Shown: positions 53,829 through 63,316 of the stretch, piece after piece
Layout of the letters: each line of letters opens with the position of its first letter
Position numbering within the stretch: the first letter of the stretch is position 1
Source of the DNA: Anaeromyxobacter dehalogenans 2CP-1
Lineage (GTDB): Bacteria; Myxococcota; Myxococcia; Myxococcales; Anaeromyxobacteraceae
Assembly (NCBI RefSeq): GCF_000022145.1
Contig: NC_011891.1
Location: 3,454,501-3,518,500, forward strand
Reading direction: 5' to 3'
Length of the DNA: 64,000 nucleotides
Notes under the pieces: generated by a model
The model's database searches: none
What the model was told of the DNA's origin: nothing
What the model saw: the letters and a program-made list of their open reading frames with translations, nothing else
Translations under genes and position numbers: made by a program

Positions 53829-55121
53829 CTAGAACGGCCCGCGGCGCATGGCCCCGCCGCCGCCGCCCTGCCGCCCGCTCGCGGCGCCGCCGGTCGCGTC
53901 GGTGACGACCGCGTCGCCCTCCCGCAGGTCGCCGGAGACGAGCTCGGTGGCGCTGCCGTCGGTGATCCCGGTCTGCACCGCGACCGGGACCGGGTCCCGC
54001 GCCTCGCCGCGCAGCACCCACACCGTCCGGCCGCCCTCCGGCCGCGCGCGCGCGCCGTCCCCGCCGCTCCGGTCCGGCCGCGCGGCGGCCCGTGCCCCCT
54101 GCCCCGCCGGCGCGGCCGCCTCCTGCGCCTGCGCGCCCTGCACCGGGCGCTTCAGGCCGGGCGGCGGGCGGAAGCGCAGCGCCGCGTTGGGTACGCGGAG
54201 CACGTCGTCGCGCTGCGCGTACACGAACGTCACGGTGGCGGTCATGCCGGGCTTCAGCTTCAGCTCGGGGTTGGCCACGTCCACCACCGCGTCGTAGGTC
54301 ACCACGTTCTGGACGGTGGTGGAGGCGTTGCGGACCTGGCGGACCGTCCCGGAGAACACCTCGTTCGGATACGCGTCCACGGTGAAGGTGGCGGGCATGC
54401 CGGCGCGCAGCCGGCCGACGTCCGCCTCGGCCACGCTGGTGTCCACCTGCATCTTGGCGAGGTCCTCCGCGATGACGAACAGGATGGGCGCCTGGAGCGA
54501 CGCGGCCACGGTCTGGCCCACGTCCACGTTGCGCGAGATCACCACGCCGTTGGTGGGCGAGACGATGTCGGTGTAGCCCAGGTTCACCTGGGCCTGCTGG
54601 AGCGCGGCCCGCGTCTGGGCCAGCGTGCCCTGCGCCGCCTGCACCCCGGCGCGCGCGCCGTCCGCGTTCGCCTGGGCGGTGTCGAGGTCGGCGGCCGCGA
54701 CCAGGTTGCGCTCGGCGAGCTGCCGGGTCCGCCCCAGCTGCCGGTCGGCGTCCGCCGCCTGCGCGCGCGCCTTGGCGAGGTTGCCCTCGGCGGCCACGGT
54801 GTTCGCCTTCGCCTGCGCCACGGCGGCCCGGAACAGCTGCGGGTCGATGCGGGCGATCACCTCGCCCTTGCGGACCCGCGAGTTGAAGTCCGCGCGCAGC
54901 TCCGAGATCCGACCGGACACCTGGCTACCGACCTGGACGGTGACCAGGGCGGAGAGCGTCCCGGTGGCGGTCACCTTGGCCACGACCCGGCCCCGATCCA
55001 CCTTGGCCGTCTCGTAGTGGACCTCGCCGGCGCTGCTGGCGGACCGCCAGCGCCACAGGCCCAGCAGCGCGGCGAGGGCGGCGATCGCCACCCCGGCGTA
55101 CGTCAGTCTCCGGCGCGTCAT
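53829..55121 (-). CDS. MacA-type periplasmic adaptor (membrane fusion protein)
   Basis: 430 residues with one N-terminal anchor (LTYAGVAIAALAALLGLW). A biotinyl-lipoyl-like half (TVQVGSQVSGRISELRADFNSRVRKGEVIARID) is split by a long alpha-hairpin of Ala/Gln-rich heptads (VAQAKANTVAAEGNLAKARAQ...), then a beta-barrel and membrane-proximal domain. The C-terminus has a long Ala/Arg/Gly insertion (about 340-380) and a Gly-rich end. It couples the ABC permease to the TolC-type duct. First gene of a four-gene operon; the intergenic region with lytS carries an inverted repeat. Confidence 0.9.
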   Translation of the reverse strand: MTRRRLTYAGVAIAALAALLGLWRWRSASSAGEVHYETAKVDRGRVVAKVTATGTLSALVTVQVGSQVSGRISELRADFNSRVRKGEVIARIDPQLFRAAVAQAKANTVAAEGNLAKARAQAADADRQLGRTRQLAERNLVAAADLDTAQANADGARAGVQAAQGTLAQTRAALQQAQVNLGYTDIVSPTNGVVISRNVDVGQTVAASLQAPILFVIAEDLAKMQVDTSVAEADVGRLRAGMPATFTVDAYPNEVFSGTVRQVRNASTTVQNVVTYDAVVDVANPELKLKPGMTATVTFVYAQRDDVLRVPNAALRFRPPPGLKRPVQGAQAQEAAAPAGQGARAAARPDRSGGDGARARPEGGRTVWVLRGEARDPVPVAVQTGITDGSATELVSGDLREGDAVVTDATGGAASGRQGGGGGAMRRGPF

Positions 55122-55188
55122 GGTGTGCGTGTCTCCCGGGCGGCCGGAGGCCGCGCCGCATCGTCGTTGCCGGCGCGCGACCCTCCGC

Positions 55189-55237
55189 GTGCTTCGCGGG
55201 CCGGCATCGCGCGCCGCGGGGAGTACCCCCGAAGCAC
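55189..55237. promoter_or_regulatory. Inverted repeat between efflux operon and lytS
   Basis: GTGCTTCG (55189-55196) and CGAAGCAC (55230-55237) are perfect inverted copies, extending to 11 of 12 bases with the flanking GGG/CCC. They flank 33 bases in the divergent control region (55122-55401, otherwise without a gene) and could bind one regulator serving both directions. Confidence 0.35.
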
Positions 55238-55401
55238 CGGAAGGTTAACCGGCCTCGGGCCGCCGCGGGGGCGCCGCGGCAACGGGACGCCCCCACGGCC
55301 GCGGCGGACCGATCCCGGGCCCTCGTTTGCGCCCCCCGAGCGCCGGGCGCTATCGTCGCGCTCCCGCCGCCCGCCGCGGCGGCCCGGAGGACCGGAACGC
55401 G

Positions 55402-57084
55402 ATGATGGGCCGCCTGCTGCTCACGCTGTTCGAGGCGATGGCGGTCTTCTTCGTCCTGTTCCACCTCTACTCGCGCTCGCGCGCCTTCCGGCCCGCCCGC
55501 ACCGACTGGCTGCGGCCCCGCGCCAAGCTCTCGCTGCTGCTGTTCTTCACCGGCATCGCGATCCTCGGCACCTACCTCGGCCTCCCGCTCGCGGGCGGCG
55601 CCATCGCCAACACCCGCGCCGTGGGCGCGGTCCTGGGTGGCATGCTGGGCGGGCCGGCGGTGGGCGTGGCGGTGGGCCTGCTCTCGGGCGCGCACCGCCT
55701 CACCCTGGGCGGCTTCACCGCCGGCGCTGGGGCCATCGCCACCACGCTGGAGGGGCTGATGGGCGGGCTGGTGCACCGGCGGCTCGCCTCGGCCGCGCCG
55801 GACCGGCTCATCTCCTGGAAGCTCGCCTTCGCGGTGACCGCCGCCGGCGAGGCGCTCCACATGGGCCTGCTGCTCGCCGTGTCCCGGCCGTTCCACGAGT
55901 CGGTCCGCGTGGTGGAGGGCATCGGCGTGCCCATGATCCTGGCGAACTCGGTGGGCGCGGCGCTGTTCATGACGCTGCTGCGCGACCGCCACGAGCGCTA
56001 CGATCGCCTGGCCGCCGCCACCTCCGCGAAGGCGCTCCGGATCGCCGAGCGGACGCTGGGCCCCCTCGCGCGCGGCTTCGATCGCTCGGTCGCCGGCGAG
56101 CTGGCCTCCATCATCCAGGAGGAGACCGGGGTGGGCGCGGTGGCCATCACCGACACCGAGACGGTGCTCGCGTTCGTGGGGCGCGGGTCCGACCACCACC
56201 GGCCCGGCCTGCCCATCGCCTCGCCGCTGACCCGCGGCGCCATCGAGCGGCACGAGGTGGTGTTCGCGGACGGCGAGCACGAGCACTACCGCTGCGCGGT
56301 CTCGGCGGCCTGCCCGCTCGACTCGGCGGTGGTCATCCCGCTGGTGGTGGACGGCGCGGCCATCGGGACGGTGCAGCTCCTCGAGACCGCGCGCACCCGG
56401 TTCCGGCGGCTGAACCGGTCGCTGGGCGAGGGCATCGCCGACCTGCTCTCCGACCAGCTCCTGCGGGCCCGCTTCCACGAGCAGAAGAGCCTGCTCGTCC
56501 TCACGGAGCTGAAGCTCCTGCAGGCGCAGGTGGACCCGCACTTCCTGTTCAACGCGCTCAACACCGTGCACGCCGTCACCCGCACCGACCCGGAGCGTGC
56601 CCGCGAGCTGCTCGGCCACCTCTCCGCGCTGTTCCGCAAGAACCTGAAGCGCTCCGCCCCGCTCTCCACGCTGGAGGAGGAGCTGGAGCACGCCGGCGCC
56701 TACCTGGAGATCGAGAAGGCCCGCTTCGGCGACCGCCTGGCGGTCCTCACCGAGGTGGACCCGGCGCTGCTGCGGCTGCGGCTGCCCACGTTCACGCTGC
56801 AGCCGCTCATCGAGAACGCGGTGAAGCACGGCCTCGGCGCGACGCTCGGGCAGGCCACCGCCCGCATCCGCGCCTACCGCCAGGGCGCCACGGCGGTGAT
56901 CGAGATCGAGGACGACGCCGGCGCCTACGCGCCGCGGGCCGGCGCCGACGGGATGGGCATGAGCCTGGTGGACCGGCGCATCAAGAACCTGCTGGGCGCG
57001 GAGTGGGGGGTCACCGTCTCCTGCACGCCGAGCGCGCTGACGCGCGTGTCGGTGCGGGTGCCGTTCGAGGAGCGTCCCGCGTGA
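55402..57084 (+). CDS. LytS-type sensor histidine kinase
   Basis: 560 residues starting at tandem ATGs (55402, 55405). Residues about 1-205 have 5-6 hydrophobic helices of the LytS 5TM module (GIAILGTYLGLPL, NTRAVGAVLGGMLGGPAVGVAVGLLSG), followed by a GAF domain (about 235-350). The His_kinase motif is VDPHFLFNALNTVHAV with His380, and the N box LQPLIENAVKHG. LytS/BtsS-type sensors in other bacteria detect pyruvate or cell-wall state. Its position directly before the lactate oxidation genes suggests sensing of lactate or pyruvate. The stop overlaps the regulator's ATG by one base (TGATG). Confidence 0.92.
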   Translation: MMGRLLLTLFEAMAVFFVLFHLYSRSRAFRPARTDWLRPRAKLSLLLFFTGIAILGTYLGLPLAGGAIANTRAVGAVLGGMLGGPAVGVAVGLLSGAHRLTLGGFTAGAGAIATTLEGLMGGLVHRRLASAAPDRLISWKLAFAVTAAGEALHMGLLLAVSRPFHESVRVVEGIGVPMILANSVGAALFMTLLRDRHERYDRLAAATSAKALRIAERTLGPLARGFDRSVAGELASIIQEETGVGAVAITDTETVLAFVGRGSDHHRPGLPIASPLTRGAIERHEVVFADGEHEHYRCAVSAACPLDSAVVIPLVVDGAAIGTVQLLETARTRFRRLNRSLGEGIADLLSDQLLRARFHEQKSLLVLTELKLLQAQVDPHFLFNALNTVHAVTRTDPERARELLGHLSALFRKNLKRSAPLSTLEEELEHAGAYLEIEKARFGDRLAVLTEVDPALLRLRLPTFTLQPLIENAVKHGLGATLGQATARIRAYRQGATAVIEIEDDAGAYAPRAGADGMGMSLVDRRIKNLLGAEWGVTVSCTPSALTRVSVRVPFEERPA

Positions 57085-57800
57085 TGCGCGCCGTCATCGT
57101 GGACGACGAGCCCAACGCCCGGGCCGAGCTGCGCGCGCTGCTCCAGGCCACCGGCGAGGTGGAGATCGCGGCCGACTGCGGCAACGCGGTCGAGGCGCTG
57201 CAGGCCGTGCGGCGCGAGCGGCCGGACGTGCTGTTCCTCGACGTCCAGATGCCGGTGGTGGACGGGTTCGAGCTGCTCGGCATGCTCGACCCCGACGACC
57301 TGCCGGCGGTGGTGTTCGTCACGGCGCACGACGCGTTCGCGCTCCGCGCGTTCGAGGAGAGCGCCGCCGACTACCTGCTGAAGCCGGTGGCGCCCGACCG
57401 GCTCCGCCGGTCGCTGGAGCGGCTGCGCGCCCGCGCCGGCGTCGCGCGCGCCGCCCCGCCGCTCGCGCCGCCGCTCACGCGCGTGCCCTGCCTCGCCGGC
57501 CGCGCGGTGAAGCTGGTCCCGCTCGCGGAGATCGAGCTCGTCCGCTCCGGCCCCGCCGGCGTGCACGTGGTCACCGCGCAGGGCGAGCTGTTCACCGAGC
57601 TCACCCTGAAGGTGCTGGAGGAGCGCGGGGGGCTGCTCCGCTGTCACAAGCAGCACCTCGTGAACGCGGACCGCGTGGACGAGATCCGCCCCGGCGACGC
57701 CTCGGACCCCGGCGCGGCCGTGATCCGCACGCGCGGCGGGCACGACGTGCCGGTGAGCCGGCGCCACCTGGCGCAGGTGCGCGCGCGCCTCGGGATCTGA
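57084..57800 (+). CDS. LytTR-family response regulator
   Basis: 238 residues, ribosome site GAGGAGCG inside the end of the kinase gene. Receiver at 1-120: acidic pocket VDDEP, Asp53 in LFLDVQMPVVDG, Thr in FVTAHDAFA, Lys in YLLKPVAP. LytTR DNA-binding domain at about 135-235 (VKLVPLAEIELVRSGPAGVHV... LLRCHKQHLVNADRV... VPVSRRHLAQVRARLGI), which inserts beta-strand loops into successive major grooves. The likely target is the three-repeat array just downstream (57828-57877), in front of the lactate genes. Confidence 0.93.
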   Translation: MRAVIVDDEPNARAELRALLQATGEVEIAADCGNAVEALQAVRRERPDVLFLDVQMPVVDGFELLGMLDPDDLPAVVFVTAHDAFALRAFEESAADYLLKPVAPDRLRRSLERLRARAGVARAAPPLAPPLTRVPCLAGRAVKLVPLAEIELVRSGPAGVHVVTAQGELFTELTLKVLEERGGLLRCHKQHLVNADRVDEIRPGDASDPGAAVIRTRGGHDVPVSRRHLAQVRARLGI

Positions 57801-57827
57801 TCCGCCCCCGCCGGGCCCTCGGGACCC

Positions 57828-57877
57828 CTCCGGTCGCCTCCGCCGGGCGACCGGTCGCCGCGCGCCCGCCGCCGGTC
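57828..57877 (+). promoter_or_regulatory. Three CCGGTCGC repeats at exact 21-bp steps, likely LytTR operator
   Basis: CCGGTCGC occurs at 57828-57835, 57849-57856 and 57870-57877. LytTR regulators bind pairs of about 9-bp direct repeats separated by about 12 bp, i.e. a 21-bp period, so the geometry fits. The array is in the 132-base gap between the LytTR gene and the lactate dehydrogenase gene. Confidence 0.6.
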
Positions 57878-57932
57878 GCGGGAACGCCCGCGCCGCCCCG
57901 CGCGGACGTGGTGCGATGCGCGTCCGCCCGCC

Positions 57933-60818
57933 ATGGCCCACCGAGACGACGTGCGCGCGCTCCCCGAGCCCTACCTCCGCCTCCACGAGGCGCTGGCGCG
58001 ACACCTCCCCGGCGAGCGGCTCGTCACCGACCCGCTCCGCCGGCTCGCGCTCGGCACCGACGCGAGCTTCTATCGCCTCACCCCGCGCCTCGTGGTCGAG
58101 GTCCGGACGGTGGACGAGGTGCGCCGCGTGCTCGCCGAGGCGGCGCGCCTCGGCACGCCGGTGACGTTCCGCGCCGCGGGCACCAGCCTGTCGGGCCAGG
58201 CGGTCACCGACTCGGTGCTGGTGCGGGTCACCGGAGGCTGGCGCGCGATGCGCGTGCTGGACGGCGGCGCGCGCATCGCGCTCGAGCCCGGCGTCGTCGG
58301 CGCGGACGCGAACGCGGTGCTGGCGCCGCTGGGGCGCAAGCTCGGCCCCGACCCGGCCTCCATCGGCGCGTGCATGGTGGGGGGGATCGCCGCGAACAAC
58401 GCGTCCGGGATGTGCTGCGGCACCGCCCAGAACAGCTACCGGACCGTGGCGTCGATGCGCCTGGTGCTGGCGGACGGCACGGTGCTCGACACCGACGATC
58501 CGGCGTCTCGCGAGGCGTTCCGCGCGGCGCGCCCGGAGATCGTGGACGGGCTGCGCGTCCTCCGCGCCGAGATCGAGGCCGACCCCGCGCTGCGCCGCCG
58601 GATCATCGAGAAGTTCCGGATCAAGAACACCACCGGCTACGCGCTGAACGCGTTCGTGGACTTCGAGGACCCGCTCGACGTCCTGCTCCACCTGCTGATC
58701 GGGTCGGAGGGGACGCTCGGCTTCATCGCGGAGATCACCTACCACACCGTCCCGGAGCACGCGCACAAGGCGAGCGCGCTGGCGTTGTTCGCCGGCGTCG
58801 GCGACGCCGCGCGCGCCACCATGCTCCTGCAGGGCGGCCCGGTCGCGGCGGTCGAGCTGATGGACCGGGCCTCGCTGCGCTCGGTCGAGGCGAAGCCCGG
58901 CATGCCGCCGGAGCTGGCCGGGCTGCCCGACGGCGCGGCGGCCCTGCTCATCGAGACCCGCGCCGCCACCCCCGCCGAGCTCGGCCCGCAGGTGGAGGCG
59001 CTGCTCGCGCGCATGGCGCCGGTGCGCGCGCTCGCGCCGGTCCGCTTCACCGCGGTGAAGGCCGAGTACGAGCGGCTCTGGGACGTGCGCCGCGGGCTGT
59101 TCCCGGCGGTGGGCGCGGCCCGGCCCATCGGCACCACCGTGGTGATCGAGGACGTGGCGTTCCCCATCCGCCACCTCGCCGACGCGACCGTGGAGCTGCA
59201 GGGGCTGCTCGCGACGCACGGCTACGACGGGATCATCTTCGGCCACGCGCTCGACGGGAACCTGCACTTCGTCTTCACGCCGGACTTCGGCGCCGAGGGC
59301 GAGGTGGAGCGGTACGCGCGGTTCATGGACGACGTCTGCACCATGGTGGCGCGCAGGTACGACGGCTCGCTGAAGGGGGAGCACGGCACCGGCCGCAACG
59401 TGGCGCCGTTCGTGGAGCTGGAGTGGGGCGCGAAGGCCACCGGGCTGATGCGGCGGGTGAAGCGGCTGCTCGACCCCGGCGGCCTGCTCAACCCGGGCGT
59501 CGTGCTGAACGACGACCCGCGCGCGCACCTGCGCGCCCTGAAGGCGCTCCCGCACGCGCACCCGATCCTCGACCGCTGCATCGAGTGCGGCTTCTGCGAG
59601 CCGCGCTGCCCGTCGCGCGACCTCACCCTCACCCCGCGCCAGCGGATCGTGGCCCAGCGCGAGATCGCCCGGCTGCGCGTCACCGGCGAGGACCCGGCCG
59701 CGCTCGAGCGGCTGGAGCACGACTACGTCTACCTGGGCGAGCAGACCTGCGCGGTGGACGGCCTGTGCGCCACCGCCTGCCCGGTCGGCATCGACACCGG
59801 TGAGCACACCAAGTGGCTGCGCGCGCAGGCCCACGCCGACGGCGGCGCGGCCGCCGACCTCGCCGCCGTCCGGTTCGCGGCGGTGGCCGCCGGGGCGCGC
59901 GCCGGGCTGCGGCTCGCGTCCGCGGCGCACGCGGTGCTCGGCACCGCCGCGCTCGCCGGCCTCACCCGCGGCCTGCACCGGCTCAGCGCCGGCCGGCTGC
60001 CGGTCTGGAACGAGGCCACGCCGCGCGCCGCCCGCGCCCCGCGGCTGGACGGGACGCGCCGCGGGGGCGACCGGGTGGTGTACTTCCCGAGCTGCGTCGC
60101 GCGCACCATGGGCCCGGCCCGCGGCGACGCGGAGGGCGTGGAGGTCCACGCCGCCATGCTCTCGCTGCTCGGCAAGGCCGGCTTCGACGCGGTGTTCCCG
60201 CCCGGCTTGGAGGGGCTGTGCTGCGGGATGCCCTTCGAGTCGAAGGGCTGGCCCGCGCAGGCGGACCGCAAGGGCCGCGAGCTGGAGGCGGCGCTCCTCG
60301 AGGCGAGCGAGGGCGGCCGGCACCCGGTGGTGTTCGACACCAGCCCGTGCGTGTACCGCATGCGCAAGGCGGCCGGCGGGCGGCTCGCCATCCACGATCC
60401 GGTCGAGTTCATCCAGCGGCTCGTGCTGCCGCGCGTGTCGCTCACCCGCGTGCCCGGGCCGGTGGCGGTGCACGTGCCCTGCAGCGCGGTGAAGCTCGGG
60501 CTCGCGCCGGCGTTCCGGGCGGTGGCCGAGGCCTGCGCCGAGCAGGTGGTGATCCCGCGCGAGGTCGGCTGCTGCGGCTTCGCCGGCGACCGCGGGTTCA
60601 CCCACCCCGAGCTGAACGCCTCCGCGCTCGCGCCGCTGGCGGCGGCGCTGCCGGCCGGCTGCGCCGCGGGCTTCTCCTCCAGCCGCACCTGCGAGATCGG
60701 CCTGTCGCTGCACGCCGGCGTGCCGTACCGCCCGCTGGCCTGGCTGGTGGACCGCTGCGCGTCGCCGCGCGCCGGCCGAGACCTCGAGCCCCCCGTCCCC
60801 CGCATGCACGCACCGTGA
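57933..60818 (+). CDS. FAD/4Fe-4S D-lactate dehydrogenase (Dld-II type)
   Basis: 961 residues. The N-terminal half is a FAD-binding PCMH domain ([35 protein letters not shown]) and the FAD-oxidase C domain ending [17 protein letters not shown]. Two 4Fe-4S sites follow: [12 protein letters not shown] (from 549) and [12 protein letters not shown] (from 606). The C-terminal third carries two CCG domains ([12 protein letters not shown] and [12 protein letters not shown]) like GlpC/LutA/GlcF. It should oxidise D-lactate (or another 2-hydroxyacid such as glycolate) to the keto acid and pass electrons to quinone. The lactate permease and lut genes downstream favour lactate. The repeats at 57828 lie upstream; ATG at 57933 has a weak ribosome site. 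Confidence 0.92.
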   Translation: MAHRDDVRALPEPYLRLHEALARHLPGERLVTDPLRRLALGTDASFYRLTPRLVVEVRTVDEVRRVLAEAARLGTPVTFRAAGTSLSGQAVTDSVLVRVTGGWRAMRVLDGGARIALEPGVVGADANAVLAPLGRKLGPDPASIGACMVGGIAANNASGMCCGTAQNSYRTVASMRLVLADGTVLDTDDPASREAFRAARPEIVDGLRVLRAEIEADPALRRRIIEKFRIKNTTGYALNAFVDFEDPLDVLLHLLIGSEGTLGFIAEITYHTVPEHAHKASALALFAGVGDAARATMLLQGGPVAAVELMDRASLRSVEAKPGMPPELAGLPDGAAALLIETRAATPAELGPQVEALLARMAPVRALAPVRFTAVKAEYERLWDVRRGLFPAVGAARPIGTTVVIEDVAFPIRHLADATVELQGLLATHGYDGIIFGHALDGNLHFVFTPDFGAEGEVERYARFMDDVCTMVARRYDGSLKGEHGTGRNVAPFVELEWGAKATGLMRRVKRLLDPGGLLNPGVVLNDDPRAHLRALKALPHAHPILDRCIECGFCEPRCPSRDLTLTPRQRIVAQREIARLRVTGEDPAALERLEHDYVYLGEQTCAVDGLCATACPVGIDTGEHTKWLRAQAHADGGAAADLAAVRFAAVAAGARAGLRLASAAHAVLGTAALAGLTRGLHRLSAGRLPVWNEATPRAARAPRLDGTRRGGDRVVYFPSCVARTMGPARGDAEGVEVHAAMLSLLGKAGFDAVFPPGLEGLCCGMPFESKGWPAQADRKGRELEAALLEASEGGRHPVVFDTSPCVYRMRKAAGGRLAIHDPVEFIQRLVLPRVSLTRVPGPVAVHVPCSAVKLGLAPAFRAVAEACAEQVVIPREVGCCGFAGDRGFTHPELNASALAPLAAALPAGCAAGFSSSRTCEIGLSLHAGVPYRPLAWLVDRCASPRAGRDLEPPVPRMHAP

Positions 60819-60831
60819 AGGAGATCGCCCG

Positions 60832-62505
60832 ATGAGCTGGACCCAGATCTACACCCCCGTCGCCGGGAGCCTGATCGTCTCGGCGCTCGTCGCCGCCATC
60901 CCGGTGGTCGCGCTGCTCGGCGCGCTCGCCTTCTTCCACGTGAAGGCCCACTGGGCCGCGCTGATCGGCCTGGTGCTGGCGCTCGGCATCGCGATCGGCG
61001 TCTACGGCATGCCGGCGTCGATGGCCGGCGCGGCCGCGCTGAACGGCGCCGCGTTCGGCCTGCTGCCGATCGGCTGGATCGTGCTGAACGCGATCTTCGT
61101 CTACGACATCACCGTCCGGACCGGGAAGTTCGAGGTGGTGAAGGAGACCATCGCCGGCCTCGCCTCCGACCGGCGCATCCAGGTGCTGCTCATCGGCTTC
61201 TCCTTCGGCGCGTTCATCGAGGGCGCGGCCGGGTTCGGGACGCCGGTGGCCATCAGCGCCGCCATGCTCATCGGCCTCGGCTTCAAGCCGCTGCCGGCGG
61301 CGGGCCTGGCGCTCATCGGCAACACCGCGCCGGTCGCGTACGGCGCCCTCGGCACCCCCATCATCACGCTCGCCAAGGTGACCGGCCTGAACGAGCTCGC
61401 GCTGTCCGCCATGACCGGGCGCCAGCTCCCGCTGTTCTCGCTCATCGTGCCGTTCTGGCTCGTGTGGGCGATGTCCGGCTTCCGCGGCATGGTCGAGGTC
61501 TGGCCGGCCTGCCTGGTGGCCGGCCTGTTCTTCGCGGTCCCGCAGTTCGTGGTGTCCAACTTCTACGGCCCCTCGCTGGTGGACATCGTGGCCGCCGCGG
61601 TGTCGCTCCTCGCGATGTACCTGCTGCTGAAGGTCTGGCAGCCCCGGACCGTGTGGCGCTTCCACGACGAGCGCGACTCCGACGCGGCCCTGGCGGCCCG
61701 GAAGTCGGTCGGCGCCGCCGCCGCGCACCGGGCGCCCACCGGCGCGGAGGCGCTGGTGGCGTGGCTCCCCTGGATCATCCTCTCGGTGTTCGTGTTCGCG
61801 TGGGGCCTGCCGTCGGTGAAGGCCTGGATGAACGGCATCTTCAACCCGACCTGGGAGGTGCCGTTCCTGCACAACCTGGTGCACAAGGCGCCGCCGGTGT
61901 CGAAGGCGCTCGCGCCCGAGGCGGCGAAGTACAGCCTGAACCTGCTCTCCGCCACCGGCACCGGCCTGCTGCTGTCCGGCGTGGTCTCCGGCCTCGTCCT
62001 GAAGCTCGGCCCGGGCGCGCTGCTCCGCACCTACCTCGGCACGCTGAAGCGGGTGCGCTTCTCGCTCGTCACCATCGCGGCCATGCTGGCGCTCGGGTTC
62101 ACCACGCGCTTCTCGGGGTCGGACTCGACCATGGGGCTCGCGTTCGCCTCCACCGGCCACCTGTTCCCGTTCTTCTCGCCCCTGCTCGGCTGGCTGGGCG
62201 TGGCGCTCACCGGGTCCGACACGTCGTCGAACGTGCTGTTCGGCAACCTGCAGGTGGTGAGCGCGCAGCAGATCGGCATGAACCCGATCCTCGCGGCGGC
62301 CTCCAACAGCTCGGGCGGCGTGATGGGCAAGATGATCGACGCGCAGAGCATCGTGGTCGCGTCGGTCGCGACCGGCCAGCACGGCCACGAGGGGATCATC
62401 CTCCGCTACGTGTTCTGGCACTCGCTCGTGCTCGCCTGCCTGGTCGGCGTGGTGGTGTTCCTCCAGGCCTACGTGTTCACCGGCATGGTCCCCATCCCGC
62501 ACTAG
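60832..62505 (+). CDS. lctP: L-lactate permease family transporter
   Basis: 557 residues with about 13 membrane helices, starting at an ATG after GAAGGAGAT, 13 bases past the dehydrogenase stop. Family hallmarks are [44 protein letters not shown] and [17 protein letters not shown]. LctP/GlcA proteins import lactate or glycolate with protons. Part of the lactate operon (dehydrogenase, permease, then lutA/lutB). Confidence 0.94.
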   Translation: MSWTQIYTPVAGSLIVSALVAAIPVVALLGALAFFHVKAHWAALIGLVLALGIAIGVYGMPASMAGAAALNGAAFGLLPIGWIVLNAIFVYDITVRTGKFEVVKETIAGLASDRRIQVLLIGFSFGAFIEGAAGFGTPVAISAAMLIGLGFKPLPAAGLALIGNTAPVAYGALGTPIITLAKVTGLNELALSAMTGRQLPLFSLIVPFWLVWAMSGFRGMVEVWPACLVAGLFFAVPQFVVSNFYGPSLVDIVAAAVSLLAMYLLLKVWQPRTVWRFHDERDSDAALAARKSVGAAAAHRAPTGAEALVAWLPWIILSVFVFAWGLPSVKAWMNGIFNPTWEVPFLHNLVHKAPPVSKALAPEAAKYSLNLLSATGTGLLLSGVVSGLVLKLGPGALLRTYLGTLKRVRFSLVTIAAMLALGFTTRFSGSDSTMGLAFASTGHLFPFFSPLLGWLGVALTGSDTSSNVLFGNLQVVSAQQIGMNPILAAASNSSGGVMGKMIDAQSIVVASVATGQHGHEGIILRYVFWHSLVLACLVGVVVFLQAYVFTGMVPIPH

Positions 62506-62572
62506 CGCAGGCCCGCCCGCATCCCGCTTCACCGCCGGGCGGGATCCGGGCACACTCGCGCCGGAGGTCCCG

Positions 62573-63316
62573 GTGAAGGTCGCGCTGTTCGTTCCGTGCT
62601 ACGTGGACCAGCTCCACCCGCAGGTCGCTCACGCGACGGTGCGGGTGCTGGAGCGGCTCGGCGTCGAGGTCGTGTTCCCCGAGGAGCAGACCTGCTGCGG
62701 CCAGCCCATGGCGAACGCCGGCTTCGCCGCCGACGCCGCGCCGCTCGCGCGCCACTTCCTGGAGGTGTTCGGGGGCTACGACCACGTGGTGGCGCCCTCC
62801 GGGAGCTGCGTCTCGATGGTCCGCAACCACTACGACGCGTTCCTGTCCGGCGCCCCGGGCTTCGATCGGCTGCGGCGCGGGACGTTCGAGCTGTGCGAGT
62901 TCCTCACCGACGTGCTGAAGGTGGGCGAGCTCCCGGGCCGCTACCCGCACAAGGTCGGGCTGCACCAGAGCTGCCACGGGCTGCGCGAGCTCGGCCTGGG
63001 CAGCCCGAGCGAGCGGATGGAGCCGCGGTTCAGCAAGGTCGGGCTGCTCCTCTCGCGGCTGCAGGGCATCGAGCTCGTCTCGCTCTCCCGGCCCGACGAG
63101 TGCTGCGGGTTCGGCGGCACGTTCGCGGTGGCGGAGGAGGCCGTCTCCTGTCTGATGGGGCGCGACCGGATCGCCGACCACCTGGCGGCCGGGGCGGAGG
63201 TGGTGACCGGGACCGACGTCTCCTGCCTCATGCACCTCGACGGCCTGGCGCGCCGGACGCGGCTGCCGCTCCGGTTCCGGCACGTGGCGGAGATCCTGGC
63301 GGAGGCGACCGCGTGA
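62573..63316 (+). CDS. lutA: LutA, Cys-rich subunit of the L-lactate oxidation complex
   Basis: 247 residues from a GTG at 62573, 7 bases after GGAGG. Two CCG domains: EEQTCCGQPMANAG with APSGSCVSMVRNHY, and HQSCHGLRELG with PDECCGFGGTF. LutA acts with LutB and LutC to oxidise L-lactate to pyruvate through iron-sulfur centres. The stop overlaps the start of lutB by 4 bases (GTGA). It gives the cell an L-isomer pathway next to the D-lactate enzyme. Confidence 0.94.
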   Translation: MKVALFVPCYVDQLHPQVAHATVRVLERLGVEVVFPEEQTCCGQPMANAGFAADAAPLARHFLEVFGGYDHVVAPSGSCVSMVRNHYDAFLSGAPGFDRLRRGTFELCEFLTDVLKVGELPGRYPHKVGLHQSCHGLRELGLGSPSERMEPRFSKVGLLLSRLQGIELVSLSRPDECCGFGGTFAVAEEAVSCLMGRDRIADHLAAGAEVVTGTDVSCLMHLDGLARRTRLPLRFRHVAEILAEATA

